Of a stretch of 64,000 bases of DNA, positions 21,987-34,133 are shown one piece after another. The notes under the pieces were generated by a model. That model was given only the letters and a program-made list of their open reading frames with translations. It was not told the origin of the DNA and ran no database searches. The stretch's first letter is position 1, and every line of letters starts with the position of its first letter. Source of the stretch: Portulaca oleracea. Lineage: Eukaryota; Streptophyta; Magnoliopsida; Caryophyllales; Portulacaceae. A program made the translations under genes and the position numbers. Location of the stretch: the NCBI GenBank assembly GCA_029582165.1, contig CM055876.1:26319817-26383816 (forward strand), read 5' to 3'.

Positions 21987-21994
21987 TATATAAA
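21987..21994 (+). promoter_or_regulatory. TATA box of the RING-H2 gene
   Basis: TATATAAA followed by a pyrimidine-rich leader (CCCTTCTCCCTC), 274 bp before the start codon. TTGTTGCAG at about 22250-22258 could be the acceptor of a 5' UTR intron. Confidence 0.6.
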
Positions 21995-22267
21995 CCCTTC
22001 TCCCTCTTGCCACCTTTCACAGTTAACAACCCCTTATTTTTCTTCTCTACCTGACAATCCTCATGAACACAATTCTGTAAATTCTTGATTTTGTTTTCCT
22101 CTCAAAATACCATCATCATCATGCCTTGATGCGCAAGTTTCCGATTTCGACTGCGCAATCAATCGCGTAGTCTGCGATCGTCATCGATGCGCAATCTTTA
22201 GTTTTGATTGCGGAAAGATTCGATTGATCGAGTACAAGTTCGTTGTTCTTTGTTGCAGACAGAAGAG

Positions 22268-22960
22268 ATGAGATTCATAGTCGGAAACATCGTGTACGAA
22301 CTCAAAGTCGAACACGACGACGCCGGTTCTCCGGCGATCGATGAATCTGACTCCGGCGAGTTTCGACTCGATTTGAAGCATCGCAAATTCCACGCTCGAT
22401 CGCGATCGCCGGCGATCGAACTCCATCGGTCTCTCCGCCTTCCTCACTCCGGCGCCGGGACCTCCTTGTCGCCATTAATGTCGGACGTTCTTCAAGAATT
22501 CGAGGTACCTTCGCAACTCCGCGAGACCATGACGACGCACCTGCGATTCTACCTGGACAGACTATCGCGTCGGAATTCTCGCCGGAGCGGAGTTACTCCG
22601 GTGACGGCGAGCGTGGATGTGAGGGAGATCAGTCCGGAGAAAGCTGCTGAAATTCAAAGGAGGATGGAGGAGCGAAGGAGAGAGGGCGACTGGACTCCTC
22701 CGGCGGCGGCAGCGAGGGCGGCGGAGGAGGCAGCTCCGGCGCCGGCGAAGAAGTCGGCGGTGGAGGCGTTGCAGAGGGAAAGAGTGTGCGGCGGAGGGGA
22801 TGAAGAGGAGAGAGAATGCGGAATATGCTTGGAGAGATTAATGGCGGGGGAGGAGGTTATAAGGATGCCATGCTTCCATGTCTACCATGAAGAATGCATA
22901 CTAAGGTGGCTTGGTAGGAATCATTTCTGCCCCTTCTGCCACTTCAAGCTACCTTGTTGA
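22268..22960 (+). CDS. RING-H2 finger protein, probable E3 ubiquitin ligase (230 aa)
   Basis: Intronless frame beginning at the first ATG (MRFIVGNIVYELKVEHDD); the frame is open further upstream but without an ATG. The C-terminal RING-H2 is complete: C184, C187, C202, H204, H207, C210, C221 and C224, spaced C-x2-C-x14-C-x-H-x2-H-x2-C-x10-C-x2-C, with Trp214 as the usual E2-contact residue. The protein ends six residues after the last zinc ligand. The N-terminal 120 residues carry no domain I recognise; an Ala/Pro/Glu-rich linker (about 150-175) precedes the RING. RING-H2 proteins of this type transfer ubiquitin from an E2 to a substrate; the substrate is unknown. No transmembrane segment, so probably cytosolic or nuclear. 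High GC compared with its surroundings is normal for an intronless plant gene. Transcription probably starts from the TATA box at 21987. Confidence 0.9.
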   Translation: MRFIVGNIVYELKVEHDDAGSPAIDESDSGEFRLDLKHRKFHARSRSPAIELHRSLRLPHSGAGTSLSPLMSDVLQEFEVPSQLRETMTTHLRFYLDRLSRRNSRRSGVTPVTASVDVREISPEKAAEIQRRMEERRREGDWTPPAAAARAAEEAAPAPAKKSAVEALQRERVCGGGDEEERECGICLERLMAGEEVIRMPCFHVYHEECILRWLGRNHFCPFCHFKLPC

Positions 22961-23419
22961 TTCTTATCATTCATTACTTTGATTCTGATTTTTTCACTTT
23001 CTCACACTGGTATTTTGATTTTTGAGGGATCTTTTTTTTCTTCTTCTTTTTGAAGCATAATCTTGGTGGTGATTGATTGATGCCCATGTGATACAATTGT
23101 ATTTTTGGAGGATACAAGTAGTAGTAATAAGTAATGATCCTTCTTTTCTGCTGTAAAGCCTGTCTGTAATCAGCAATTTTGGCCTTTCTTTGTACTAAAC
23201 TTTGATAAAACTCTAATTGTATTGTATATTTGTAAAGAGACACATGTTCTGTAGTGAAAGAAAATTACTGCATCAGTTCAGAACAATAACTATAATATCA
23301 TTCAATAAAATATTACATGCTTCAAGGAAGCATGTAATAAATTGCACATGTCATTGCCAATGTAAGAAAATGACTAATTGTTGCAAGTCTCACGTTCATA
23401 TGACGACGGGTTTCATTTA

Positions 23420-23542
23420 GGCATCGTTCTTTTGTGCGTTGCGTTACGTTTAGTTGCGTTGGAAATGGTTAAAAAGAGATGATAATTTACAGTAGGTATG
23501 TTACGTTGCGTTTGGGTGCGTTAATGCATAAAAGAACGATGC
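23420..23542. mobile_element. MITE with CGCAACG words, copy 2
   Basis: Inverted ends GGCATCGTTCTTTT and AAAAGAACGATGC, with the interior TTGCGTTACGTTTAGTTGCG. It is in the opposite orientation to the copy at 9718 and its right terminal C is changed. Confidence 0.75.
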
Positions 23543-23611
23543 ACCCTTCTCTTCTCAATTTAATTTGAAGAAGTTAAATTTTGCGAAATATAATTGTTAA
23601 CAAAGAGCCAC

Positions 23612-23868
23612 TAGGTACTTACTATTCCTATGGTAGTCATGCAGCAACCAGCCTCACCAAGGTACTTACTATTCCTATGGTAGATTATTGGTATATGGGG
23701 TAGGTGAGGAGAGATAATGTAAAAAGTAAAGGAGAAAAGTGAGGAGAGAGAAGTGAGGAGAGAGAAAAGTAATGATTTGTGGTAAAGTATGGTGAGTTGT
23801 GACAGACTCCGGTATGCTGTGATACCGCGGTTTACTAACCGCAAAAAAAAAAAAAGGGCCTTAGTAAA
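23612..23868. mobile_element. Decayed Tourist-like element with internal duplication
   Basis: The right half (GGTGAGGAGAG, GATTTGTGGTAAAG, ending AAAGGGCC before TTA) matches the right halves of the 44091/45019 family. The left end is replaced by two copies of GGTACTTACTATTCCTATGG (23613 and 23661), so it is rearranged. Confidence 0.5.
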
Positions 23869-24550
23869 GAGGCAGTAGTCATATAGCAATCAGTTCTCCA
23901 TGGAGGTTTAATTCTTGATGATAGGTAGCTAAAGCTTTGTCTTTGATGAAAATTTTATGGGTTTCATAGATCATGCTTATTATGAACTCTTTGATACTTT
24001 TTTAGGCAAACATAGTGAAATTCAATTCAACTCAAAGCAAAAGAACTCACAAAATTTACTTGTAACAAGATTACTTTTGAAATGGTAAACATTTGATTGC
24101 AATGACAACATCAGTTCAAATCACTTGACTACATGTCTGTGTCTAGATTCTATGTCAAAAGCCTTATTCTCTACCACAGAACATCACTTGTTCACTTTGC
24201 AATAGTATATCCAAGTCAAAAGCCATATTCTGTTCCCTGGAATCGTGCAAATTAAAGTGGAAAGATTGAAGAAACCAATCATGATACTTTATAATACTAG
24301 TCTACACGGCATTTCTTGTACTGGGCTCATATCAGACAGAAGGGTGGAGATCAAAACTATGAATATTTGATATTACCATGAAATTATCATTACAATTGAT
24401 ACATAAGCAACCAGATCAGATCTAGTAAGCAGACATCGGAACTAAAAAGGCAGGGCTCTTACAAGGGAATGAATAGCTTTACAGTCCAAAAAGCTATACC
24501 ACAAACTTGCGATGAGAGAATAGTAGAAGGTGCAAATGGAGATGTGTATG

Positions 24551-27500
24551 TCATCTGTCCCACCCTGACGGCCTTCTCCTTTCCCTTGCTCTATCTCTTC
24601 CGCTGCAACATTCACAAAATACCATCAGTTTACAGAAATGCCATCAGTTAAGAGCAATACAAGTAACCCCTCGCTACCCACAGGCCACAATAGAACCTGG
24701 AAGGCATGGGCAGAATTATATAATCTATCGCCCGGTTGCTCCACACCCAAACAAGAAAATTCACCTTTCATTATTATTCCTTGAGGGTGAATTTGGTAGA
24801 GCTAAGGAAAGAATTTACTGGGAAAAACTTTCCCTTCCCTTCCCCCCCCCCCCCCCCCTTATGGAAAAAGTTTACTGCACTTGGGAGTGAAATAATGAAC
24901 TCCTCAACTCCACATTCTAATTTATTTTCCCATCCCCTAAGTACAACCAAACATAGGGAAAATTGTAAAGTTGACTTTACGGGAAAAATTTTCCAACCAA
25001 ACACTCCATAAAACATACCTATCACTGCTTTTGTGACCAGCATTTTGTCCAGAGCTTTGACTAGCCGCATTGAACCCAGACTGTTGAGCATAATTGGTTG
25101 TAGGGGCTGGCTGAGATCTATTTGCATCACCTCCAATGGTACCACCAGAGACAAAGCCCGATAATGCCGGTCTCTTATTAGCATACATGTTTGAATTGCT
25201 GTTTTGAGGATTGGATGAAGCAGCCACAAAGCTGCTCTTGAACTGTGCCATCATACCAGTCCTTAGAGAGTTAACTGCAGCAGCCCGGCCTGCTGTCTGG
25301 GGAGAAGCACTGTTTGAATCTGCACTGTAGCCGATGCCCAAGCCAAAATCAACACCACGTACACCTCGACCACCACCTCCCCCTCTTCCTTTACCCTTCT
25401 TTCCACCTGCACAAACACAAAAACATCATGTACAACTTTCCAGCGCTGTAAGCTTTAGTCCATAACAACTATTCTGCAATGACTTGACGAGTTCCAAAGA
25501 ATGAAAGCACGCAACATGAACATTTAGATATCAAGCCCAGCTGAACAAATCAACAGAGGAAGAATTCCATACCTCCTTTTCTTGCATCACGTTTAGACCG
25601 GAATCTTCCATCCTAAACATGGCAAGATAAATGTCAACAAGAAGAACATGCTCACACAAGAAAACTTCTACCTACTGCAGAACTCGAAAGGGAAAACCAA
25701 AAGGAAAATGTATGTGTTGGACGCAGATTATGAATATAAAGACGTTGATCAAAGTAATTCAGATGACCAACATGAAGCATTACCAGTCTCAAAAGTCATT
25801 CCAAGTTGGCATGATGTGTTTATAGTGTCAATTAGAAACAGGCAAATCAGAGCTCATGCAACTTTATATCAGAACTGTATACAATGATATAGCTTGCAGA
25901 GACGAGGCAGCTACCTTAAGTATAACCAATATTAATCATTAAAGGTACTAGCATGTTACAAGGCAAGAAACAAACTATATTCGATAGACTTCAGGATGGC
26001 ATATTGCAGGGTCCCGGGGAAATTTACACAGAGATACGGAAAAAACAAGCACACATTGCAGAAAACAAATCAGTGAACAGCGCTGCTCAGATTTACAGTC
26101 CATATGATGCAACCACCTAAGTTCTCCAGGCAAACTGATCCAATAATGTATGTCACATAATCCAGATTCAAAGGTAGCAGAAGAAGCCATGAAACAACAT
26201 AACACAGACTGAAATTACCTTCATGGCAAGATCCATCAGTTCATTGGACACATTCTGACCAGCAGCAATCAAACTGTTGACCAATTCCCCTGCAAATCGG
26301 GCCTCTTTTTGTGTGATAAGAGTGTAAGCAACCCCATCTTTATCACCAGCACGACCTGTCCTACCAATCCGATGTACATGCATGTCCATATCTTTCGCAA
26401 CATCAAAGTTCACAACTGACTTGATTGATTTGATATCCAGACCTCGAGCAGCAACATCAGTTGCAACAAGAACATGGTAGGTTCCAGCCTTAAATTTTTG
26501 CAATATCTCCATCCGAGAAGCCTGATCTTTGTCACCGTGAAGGGCCGCAACTTTAAACCCTCTTTGAGCCAGCTGAGATTCAATTTCGTCGACTGAGGCC
26601 TTTTTAGAAGCAAACACCAGAACGTCACCTTCATCAATCATTCCCTGAAGTTTTTCTAGCAACCAAGGCAACTTCTCGGCATCTGAGGGCAATACTTGAA
26701 CAACCTGAGTTATGTCCTCATTTGCCATGCCTACTTCACCAACGGTCACACGTACAGGGTCAGAAAGGATCTCTCTTGCTAACTTCTCAACTCTTCTAGG
26801 CATTGTTGCTGAAAAGAGTAAAGTCTGACGGTCTGGCCTTATCTGACCGACAATAGACCTTATCTGTGGCTCAAAACCGAGGTCAAACATACGATCCGCT
26901 TCATCGAGAACCAAATAAGTTGCTCTTCTCATCGTTAGTGCCTTCATCTTCAGTAAGTCAATCAGTCGACCAGGAGTGGCAACGACAATCTCTGATCCTG
27001 CCTTAAGTTCCTTAAACTGCTCAAGTTTGGACATTCCACCGTAGACTGCAGAGACACGGACGCCATATGGTTTTGCAAATTTCTTGGCTTCCAAATATAT
27101 TTGGTGAGCCAATTCTCTAGTAGGAGCACATATAACTCCAATTGGACCCTCTCCTTTATCAAGTTCAGGCTGGTCCATTATGTGCACGATCATAGGAAGC
27201 ACAAAAGCGGCAGTCTTACCAGACCCAGTCTTCGCTATACCGATAATATCCCTCCCAGAGAGCACTATCGGCAGAGCTTGGCGCTGAATGTTGGTGGGAT
27301 TCTCATAACCTTGCTTCTTTATCGCAGTCATTAGCGGTGCCGGGAAACCACAGTCTTCAAAAGTCTTAACTGGCCGTGGAACATCAAACCCTGAAATGCG
27401 AATATTCAAGCTTTTCCGGTACTCGAGGACTTCTTGTTCACTCATTCCTGAAACACAGAGCCAGGTCATAATTGGACATGAGCAATGTGTAGCCTATAGC

Positions 27501-29814
27501 TTAACATAAACTATATAGACACACATGCACCTAAGCACATAACACCTGAATTCTACGCAATATTACAAACATATACACATTTATTTTACTATATCTTTAC
27601 TAGTAGCATTAGATGCACAATTGCAATAACTAGACGACAGTCAATACCAGGATAACAGCCTGGCCAAAAGGCAAAATAATAATTAACCCCGTTGAAAACT
27701 TATAATATGGGTCTACGCCTAACTTCACTTGTCTATAAGTCAGGTTTGTGGAGACTTACGCAACTCGGAAGACACAAGAAAGAAAGACTGAAGACAAAAA
27801 TATTATTAACTATAAAAAAGTGAAAATGCTAGAAATACATTTGACCACAAGAATAAACTAATGTGGGGGGGGGGTTCTTATTCAAGCTATACTTGATACT
27901 AAGTCAACCTTGCACAGCCAGATTGACTAGTTATCCATTACACTCCATTCAAGCTATACTTAATACTTACTAAGTCAACTTCTCACAGTCACATAGAATA
28001 GTTATTGATTATAACCCTGCCGCAAAAATCTGCAATTATCCTTCAGTAGAACCAAAGAAACCAGTCTCATCCAAGAAGCCAAATATGGGAATTTCGTAAA
28101 AAAAAATATACTGGAGGAGGCTCAAGATGATAACTAGATGCTCACCATACAAACCATTCAAATTATTGTCATAAAACCAGGTTTTTAGCGTTTGATGGTT
28201 TGACCTCACATTATATACCCTAAACAATAAGCCTATGAAGCAATCTCCCCCATAACATTGTTAAGAGGATACACAAAACATCTTTAGACGTACAAACACT
28301 CATAGCACCACAACAAAAAACTTTTAAAGCTTCTGAAGATGTCCAACATGCAGCCAACTGTGATTATGTCATAATAATCCAAAATTTTCTATAATATCTT
28401 AGGTCCATATCAAATAGCTCCTCCACAATGCCCATTTTTGTTGCACTATGGAATCCTATTTTAACATCTATAACATTTTGCCAATTAGTCGCAAGGAGGC
28501 ATAACAAAGGGTCTGGTCTCACCTACACAGAAGTGCTAACATCAAATTTCCAGTGCCTTTCCATAAAGAACACTTCTTTTTTTGCTTGTTCCAAGCTCTC
28601 CAACCATAAGAAAAAGAACACTTCCGTTAGGGAAGCCAGCCTAAATTGCCTACTCAACCTCTGCGCACAACCCCATGCAGGCTTCCACTTCCAAGCCACC
28701 ATACATGCTATAAGAGGTCATTCTCAAAAATGAGACAAGGGCAAGCCTTCAGGCTGTTTAAGTAGGTTTGGTGGGTCATCAGCCATCGGAGTATTTAGGC
28801 ATAATCAAACTTGATCTAGCGGCTTGAAAAAGCCATGGATGCAAAGAAGAAAAAAGATCTTCAAGATAAGCTGGATGCAATTTTGGAAAACCTTTCCAAT
28901 CCAAGTTGCGACTACATGTTCCTACTAATCCTAGTCATGCTCTACATAATCTTAACACCTTCAAAAACAACTCCCAAGTGTATAGTACACTGCCACAATG
29001 TCCTCCTTTAGCGCTCTAGTGTTCAAGATCACAAGGCTGTAGTGGTATTAGGAACATTGTCAGAACAGAGCATAACCCTCCAAACTTTATACGATATCTT
29101 ATGCAGATCCTAAAATGATTCAAAGCAATGACAAACAGTATTGCAACATAGCTGAAATCTATCCCGAGTCAAGAACCAAATAGTAGTGGAAATGCTAAGA
29201 ATACACATACCTGAAATCGATGGCTTCTCCTCATAAAAATCCTTATTAAACGGCTCATAATCAATCTCACTGTGATCCAAAGCAGGAATAGGTTCAATCT
29301 TCTTCTTATCCAGAACAATCGGATTGTCATCGGAATCATACTCAACCATTCCAGCATCTACAGCCTTAGCCGCCGCATAAACCTCCTCGTCTGAATCATA
29401 CCCAGCATGAAGCGCCTCCGACGCCAACGTCAATCCAACATCCTTCTTCGCTCTCAAGAAGCTCTCCATCGGATCATCATCCTCATCATCGTCTTTATAC
29501 TTATCCAGCTTTTCCTTGGGCTTCGGAGGTGGCGCCGACTTCATCTCCTCGTGTATGCCCTCCATGAAGGCGTCCAAGGGGTCGATTTCGTCGTCGCCGG
29601 CGGGATTTCCGGCGTCGGCGTTCTCGGCACCGGCGGCATCATTCTCTTCGGCGTCGTATTCGATGTTGTCGACGTCGGTGTCTTCGTAGTGATCGTGAGA
29701 GCGAGAAGATGGAGGAACGTAGAGGCGTTGCTGGGGTTGCTGAGATCGTTCGAAGTTGTAGGTTTGTTGACGATTGATTCCGAACCCTTCGAACCCGAAT
29801 TTACGCTTCGACAT
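24551..29814 (-). CDS. RH24: DEAD-box ATP-dependent RNA helicase, RH24-like (5 exons)
   Basis: Coding exons on the minus strand: 29814-29211, 27447-26219, 25612-25573, 25406-25019, 24602-24551, giving 770 residues in frame. The acidic N-terminus starts MSKRKFGFEGFGINRQQ and contains many D/E runs. The helicase core has all motifs: Q motif (F231, Q256), I AKTGSGKT 273-280, Ia PTRELA 310-315, Ib TPGR 359-362, II DEAD 383-386, III SAT 414-416, V ATDVAARGLD 530-539, VI HRIGRTGR 560-567. The tail is Gly-rich (KGRGGGGGRG) and then Ser/Asn/Gln-rich, ending RRRPSGWDR. This layout fits plant RH24 of the DDX42-like subgroup, ATP-driven RNA-remodelling proteins of the nucleus; a splicing role is family knowledge. 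Length is close to the usual 760-770. Intron 1 is large (1.76 kb) and intron 4 contains a MITE. Confidence 0.93.
24781..25008. mobile_element. MITE in RH24 intron 4 (TTTACTGGGAAAA family)
   Basis: The ends are GTGAATTTGGTAGAG and, on the minus strand, GAGTGTTTGGTTGG. Internal AAAAGTTTACTG, GGGAGTGAAATAATG and AAGTACAACCAAACAT blocks recur in the receptor-kinase intron at 50.8-51.1 kb. A 17-C run lies at about 24842-24858. Confidence 0.6.
27880..28000. repeat. Imperfect direct repeat in RH24 intron 1
   Basis: TTCAAGCTATACTT followed by ATACT..AAGTCAAC occurs at 27882 and again at 27950, separated by 68 bp; a 10-G run precedes it. No function suggested. Confidence 0.6.
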
Positions 29815-31203
29815 GTTGAAATCTTCGACCAGAATTGGGTAAACTCAGCTAGGGAGAAGAAACCCTAATTTTATGAGTAAAACCCTAATTGGGGATTTGG
29901 GGAGAATGTGGGGGGAAGATAGTAAAAGGAGGGACGGGGTGGCGGTCAACCCAGCAGATGGTGGATGAATTCTGTGTCGGACCCCTTTTCTCTTCCTTTT
30001 TTTCCCCCCCCCCCCCCCCCCCCCCTTTTTTACCACTTTTTTTTTTAAAAAAATTGGGAGATTCTATAGTTGAAATTTTTTTCAATTATGATACTTTAAA
30101 TGAATAATTACCCTGAATTATATGTTTAAGAAAATCAAAATTAATATATATCGATTAAAGAATTTGTTACAATAAGTAATTATATTTGATTATTTGTTGA
30201 GATATAACTTTTTTATAAAATTTAATGTTTGAAGAATATTTTACCAAAATTGATTTTTTTTTCAACTATCATAGTTGAAAAGTGTAAATATCACTAATTC
30301 TACTATTAAAAATCAAAATTAAATATTTTGATGAAATTAACTTATTACAACAGTTAATCCTATTTAGTGAGATATAAATCTTTTTAATGTATGTGAGAAT
30401 TTTCAAAAAAAAAACTTTTATAGTCACAATATTTTTTTTCAAATTTTTCTTCATCAAAAAAATATATGTTTTTTCAAATTTTTAACTTTTTACAAATGAT
30501 AAAGTTTAACATAACTGAACACAAGAAGTTAACTTAACAATTTGTCGAGCGACGAGCAACGGTGTGAGTTTTGTGGCTAAGCTAACAACTTGGTTTTTTG
30601 AGTTTCAATTAGGGTAGGAAAAAAACGTAAGAGGAGACATTGACAATATTGGGTCTAGCCTCCCCTGCGTACTTTATTGTTGTTCGAATTAGGAGCCTTC
30701 GCTTTCAATCATATGTATTTTTGTTGATTAACTATATCCTTTAGTTCTTTTTCTTACCTGCATCCTGTTGACGTTTTTTGTGAGTCAATCTTCGCCTTCA
30801 CCTTTTGCCTTATGTGAGTGTTCGAATATGCTTCTTGTTGTGGCTATTAAAGGCTAAGGCATACGAAATCTCAAATCTTGATCCATATTGGAGTCATATG
30901 GTGTTGACCTCGTATAGGAGTGACATTTTCGTGATCACCATATTCTCAAGCGTGGCACTCATGGGGTCTGTACTGTATACATTGTTTGTTCTCGTACTTG
31001 GGGTGTTTGTTGTACATTGGGAGTTTTGCCTCGGCTTTTCTGGAAATATATATGATTGTTGGATCAAATTGCTTTTCGAGAGACGTGGTTTATAAACTAT
31101 TACTCTTATACAATGTTGCAAAGTTTTATTCGTCTCTACAAGGATATTAATAAGCTCTAGTGAGAGCCTATTGGTATGGCCACACAACCTTTTTCTGTGA
31201 AAG
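29815..31203. other. RH24 5' flank and AT-rich intergenic DNA
   Basis: The first 200 bp are the RH24 leader and promoter (AAACCCTAATT words, as in many plant housekeeping promoters). A 24-C homopolymer lies at about 30004-30027. The rest is AT-rich; an open stretch at 30805-31095 encodes a hydrophobic 96-residue peptide with no recognisable family. Confidence 0.45.
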
Positions 31204-31616
31204 TTATCACTTATCATGACTCGAGGGCCTCTCACGGGAAATGTTGGCTAAAAATTTATAGGACCTTTTGGGACTATCTCCTTAATGCATGGTTTAGAAG
31301 ATAAATACGGATAGTAATCCAAATTTCAAATCCCCTTGGAAGCTATACTCACAATTATTTGCAATCAAATCATCCATTTTCCCTTCCTCTTAAACTTCAT
31401 CTCCCTCAAATATCACCATTAGTTCACCAGCTCTTGGATCGTCAATAGTATTTGCGCCATCTTAATCCATCCTTAAAGGATCTTTTGGGAAAGCCTCCTG
31501 TAACTCTAGTTTTTAGAATTTATTTTACCTTATCAAACTTTTTTGGTTTAAGCTTGTATCCTCTTATTTCGTGGATTTCTTGTAATTCTTTGTATACCCC
31601 CTTGTTCCCAATATTA
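31204..31616. repeat. 410-bp dispersed repeat, copy 2
   Basis: Same orientation as 9308-9717 and closely similar throughout. Here the sequence continues past AATATTA into the region of locus B, so this repeat may be the outer part of the same retroelement family. Confidence 0.85.
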
Positions 31617-31978
31617 GTTTGTAGAGCGAAGTGAAGATCTTTGAGGGTATCCTCCTTTTGTTATAATTTAACTCAAGTTTTCGATCTTTTGAAATGGTTT
31701 GGACATTTCTCTGTTGTTTAGGCTCAGTTTTGAGTCTAAATCTTACTCTTTTCACTTGGATTTGAGCTCGTCTCTCCCCTTAATAAACATTTCTTCGTTG
31801 CTTTTCGTTGTTTTTGTAGGTTGATTCGGGATGGAGTTGTAGAGAAACCGAAGCTCGTTCGCGCTTAAACTCCTCCTCGGGACGCCAAGGAAGTCGCCCC
31901 GGTGCTGAAAGGACGACCTGGAACCACGGAAGCGAGACATTGGAGACCCAAGGCCAAGGGCTAAAAAGCCCAAGTCCC

Positions 31979-32325
31979 AGAAAGGTCACGGGCGTGACCT
32001 CCATTTGTAGCGCTCATGACCAAGGAGGCAGAAAAAGGGGAGAAAATGTCGAGAAGGATCACGGGCATGACCTCCGAGGGTAGCGCCCGTGACCAAATTT
32101 TGGAGGGAAATGGGCCAAAAAGCCGATAGGGATCACGGGGCATGACGACCCTTGGCAGCGCCCGTGACCTTGCTGATGAAATCTGAATATTATCCTGCCA
32201 AGAATGGTAGCGGGCGTGACGACCAGAGGTAGCGCTCGCTACCCCAACGAAGAATCTAAAATAGTGGACCAAAATCACCTCGTCACAGCGCGTGATCTCC
32301 TGGGGTAGCGCCCGTGACGACCCTG
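31979..32325. repeat. Palindrome-word array B (TCACGGGCGTGA / TAGCGCCCGTGACC type)
   Basis: About nine words with spacing of 15-60 bp: TCACG-GG-CGTGA (perfect 5-2-5), TAGCG-CT-CGCTA (perfect 5-2-5), TAGCGCCCGTGACC (three or more times) and TAGCGGGCGTGACGACC. CGTGACGACC also resembles the tail of locus A words. Confidence 0.8.
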
Positions 32326-32393
32326 TCCTCCAGAAAAAAAAAAGAAAGAAAAAGAAGCCAAAACGATTGTGTTTTGTGTTATTTTCCCCCATG

Positions 32394-32401
32394 TATATAT
32401 A
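32394..32401 (+). promoter_or_regulatory. TATA box of locus B
   Basis: TATATATA about 65 bp after the last array word, followed by CTCCCTCCC. Confidence 0.5.
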
Positions 32402-33514
32402 CTCCCTCCCTAATTAAACCTAACAGCTCTTGTCATATCATTATGCCCTTTTTAGAGTTCTTAGTACTTAGCACTTCTTCGTAGGTAGATCTTCTTCCTT
32501 TTTTCTTCAAAAACATCATTTATTGTACTTACTTTAGAGATTTAATGCAAACAAGAGTTTATTATTGAAGACTTATTATTCAAGCATCTTGGAATTTTTA
32601 TTTTATTTATTATTACCATCCTAGTTCTTCATTTGGAGAATATTCTTTCATCTCTTTAATGCTTATTTAGTTAATATTAGTTGTTGTTAGCTTCTATTTT
32701 CTTGCTTTTATGTTCTTGGTTGTTAGTTGACACTTGTTTAAGTGTTTAATCCAGTGTTTAGTTTTATTCCTCTTTATCTTTTATCTTCTAGTATCATGTC
32801 TAGGGTTCATGTGTTATGTTTGATAGTTTTGATTATTAAGATGATTAGTGGCTAATTCCTTGTGGCTTAGGGGAAGGTTTTAGCCCCTAATGGGACCTCT
32901 TCTCTAAGGTTGCGCTTAGTTACGGCATTAGGCCTTGTTTTATGAGGTTTTCATTTAATCACTCTCTGGGCTATGGGGTTTAGTTGAGACGGGAGTCCAT
33001 TAAACCCATTTAAACATGGTTTTAGGGTAGTTAGATGGAATATTTGAACGAATTCTCATTCATTTAGGGAATGAGTTCGGGGGTGAATCGTATCTCAACC
33101 TTCGAAATGATGTCCTCATTCATTTAGTGGACTAACTTTAAGGGGCAATCCGGAATAACCTCGGGAGAGGCTTCGAAGTGACTTTATTCTTATGATAACC
33201 TTACCTCTATCTAGGCCTAGTGTCTTAACCGGGACTACCTCATGTTAGAGTGATGACCATGGGAATGTCTAGACAATGTTTGATATACACAGAGATTAAA
33301 CCAAAGTAATATAGTAATTATATGTCTTGTTAGAGACCTCTATAATTGGTAATTGGATGTGTTTAATTACAACTATATTATTTGGTCCTACTGGGTCACA
33401 CAAGTCAGTGCCCTGAAACAATGTATGTAACCTAAATAATATTGTATTATGCTTAGGGATATTGGGAGTCTATATCTATGAGTAATCAGCCCAACACGGA
33501 CCAAAATTGGACTC

Positions 33515-33655
33515 ACCACGGACCGTGGTAATCCAACACAGACCGTGTTGGTGTCACCACGAACCGTGGTGGTCTGCCACGGACCGTGGTGAATATGGGC
33601 CGACTTATTGACATTTTGGAGGCCAACACGAACTGTGTTGGACAAACACGGACAG
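33515..33655. repeat. Palindrome-word array C (CCACGGACCGTGG / CAACACGGACCGTGTTG type)
   Basis: Seven words alternate between two related types: ACCACGG-A-CCGTGGT, CCACGAACCGTGG, CCACGGACCGTGG and CAACACAGACCGTGTTG, CAACACGAACTGTGTTG, AACACGGAC. Most are near-perfect dyads with a 1-nt centre. Confidence 0.85.
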
Positions 33656-33718
33656 AATGCGTCATTACGTAAAGTCGGCCATTAGGGTTTTTGCCCTCTC
33701 CCCAAGTTATCTAAACTT

Positions 33719-33726
33719 TATAAATA
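33719..33726 (+). promoter_or_regulatory. TATA box of the copia LTR
   Basis: TATAAATA, about 60 bp downstream of the palindrome array and followed by GGAGTCTCTCTGAGAG. Confidence 0.7.
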
Positions 33727-34133
33727 GGAGTCTCTCTGAGAGATTTATCGAGGGAGCTGCTTGAGATTTTCAGAGAGATACAGGGTGATTTCGTGAGTTC
33801 CTCTCTCTCTTAGTTTGCAGTTATTGTTTTTTGAAACAACCACCTATACCGAAACACATACATCTTAGATTGAGATCTGTCTCGATCGGATCGATCTAGC
33901 AAATCAAGTTCCCGGAGTGCTGCGTAGACTTACAGTAGAGGATTTCTACATTGGAATCTCAAAGGTCAACCTCTGCATCAATCGGATTGGCGATCAGGTA
34001 TAATTACTAAAGCCTTTGCAATTGTTTCTCTCTTGGTTGATTATTGTTTTATAATCGTTATGAATATTCCGCCAATTAATCTGTATCTGTTTAGGAAATA
34101 GATAACCTAAAACCTAACAGTGGTATCAGAGCC

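Larger units (their letters stand above)
22961..24550. other. Interval between the convergent RING and RH24 genes
   Basis: Holds the 3' UTRs of both genes, a small MITE (23420-23542) and a decayed Tourist-like element (23612-23868). The rest is AT-rich with no recognisable gene. Confidence 0.5.
31620..33320 (+). mobile_element. LTR-type retroelement fragment (locus B)
   Basis: Non-coding region with a palindrome array (31979-32325), a TATA box (32394-32401) and a T-rich leader beyond, the arrangement of a gypsy-type LTR and 5' leader. No coding domains or clear LTR ends were found. Orientation (+) is inferred from the array-TATA order seen at the other loci. Confidence 0.45.
33329..34133 (+). 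mobile_element. Ty1-copia-type 5' LTR plus primer-binding site (locus C)
   Basis: Begins TGTTAGAGACC and ends CCTAACA (34119); after one base comes TGGTATCAGAGCC, the standard primer-binding site complementary to initiator tRNA-Met. The LTR is 791 bp with a palindrome array, a TATA box (33719-33726) and a pyrimidine-rich leader. No gag-pol frame or 3' LTR follows, so the element is truncated after its leader. Confidence 0.85.

Noticed and set aside
22208..22267. Upstream extension of the RING frame
   Set aside because: It starts at TTG; the first ATG is at 22268.
29407..29868. 153-codon plus-strand frame opposite RH24 exon 1
   Set aside because: It is antisense to a clearly conserved coding exon and has no recognisable features.
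30805..31095. Hydrophobic 96-codon frame
   Set aside because: No family, no promoter signal, AT-rich surroundings; kept only as a note in the intergenic entry.
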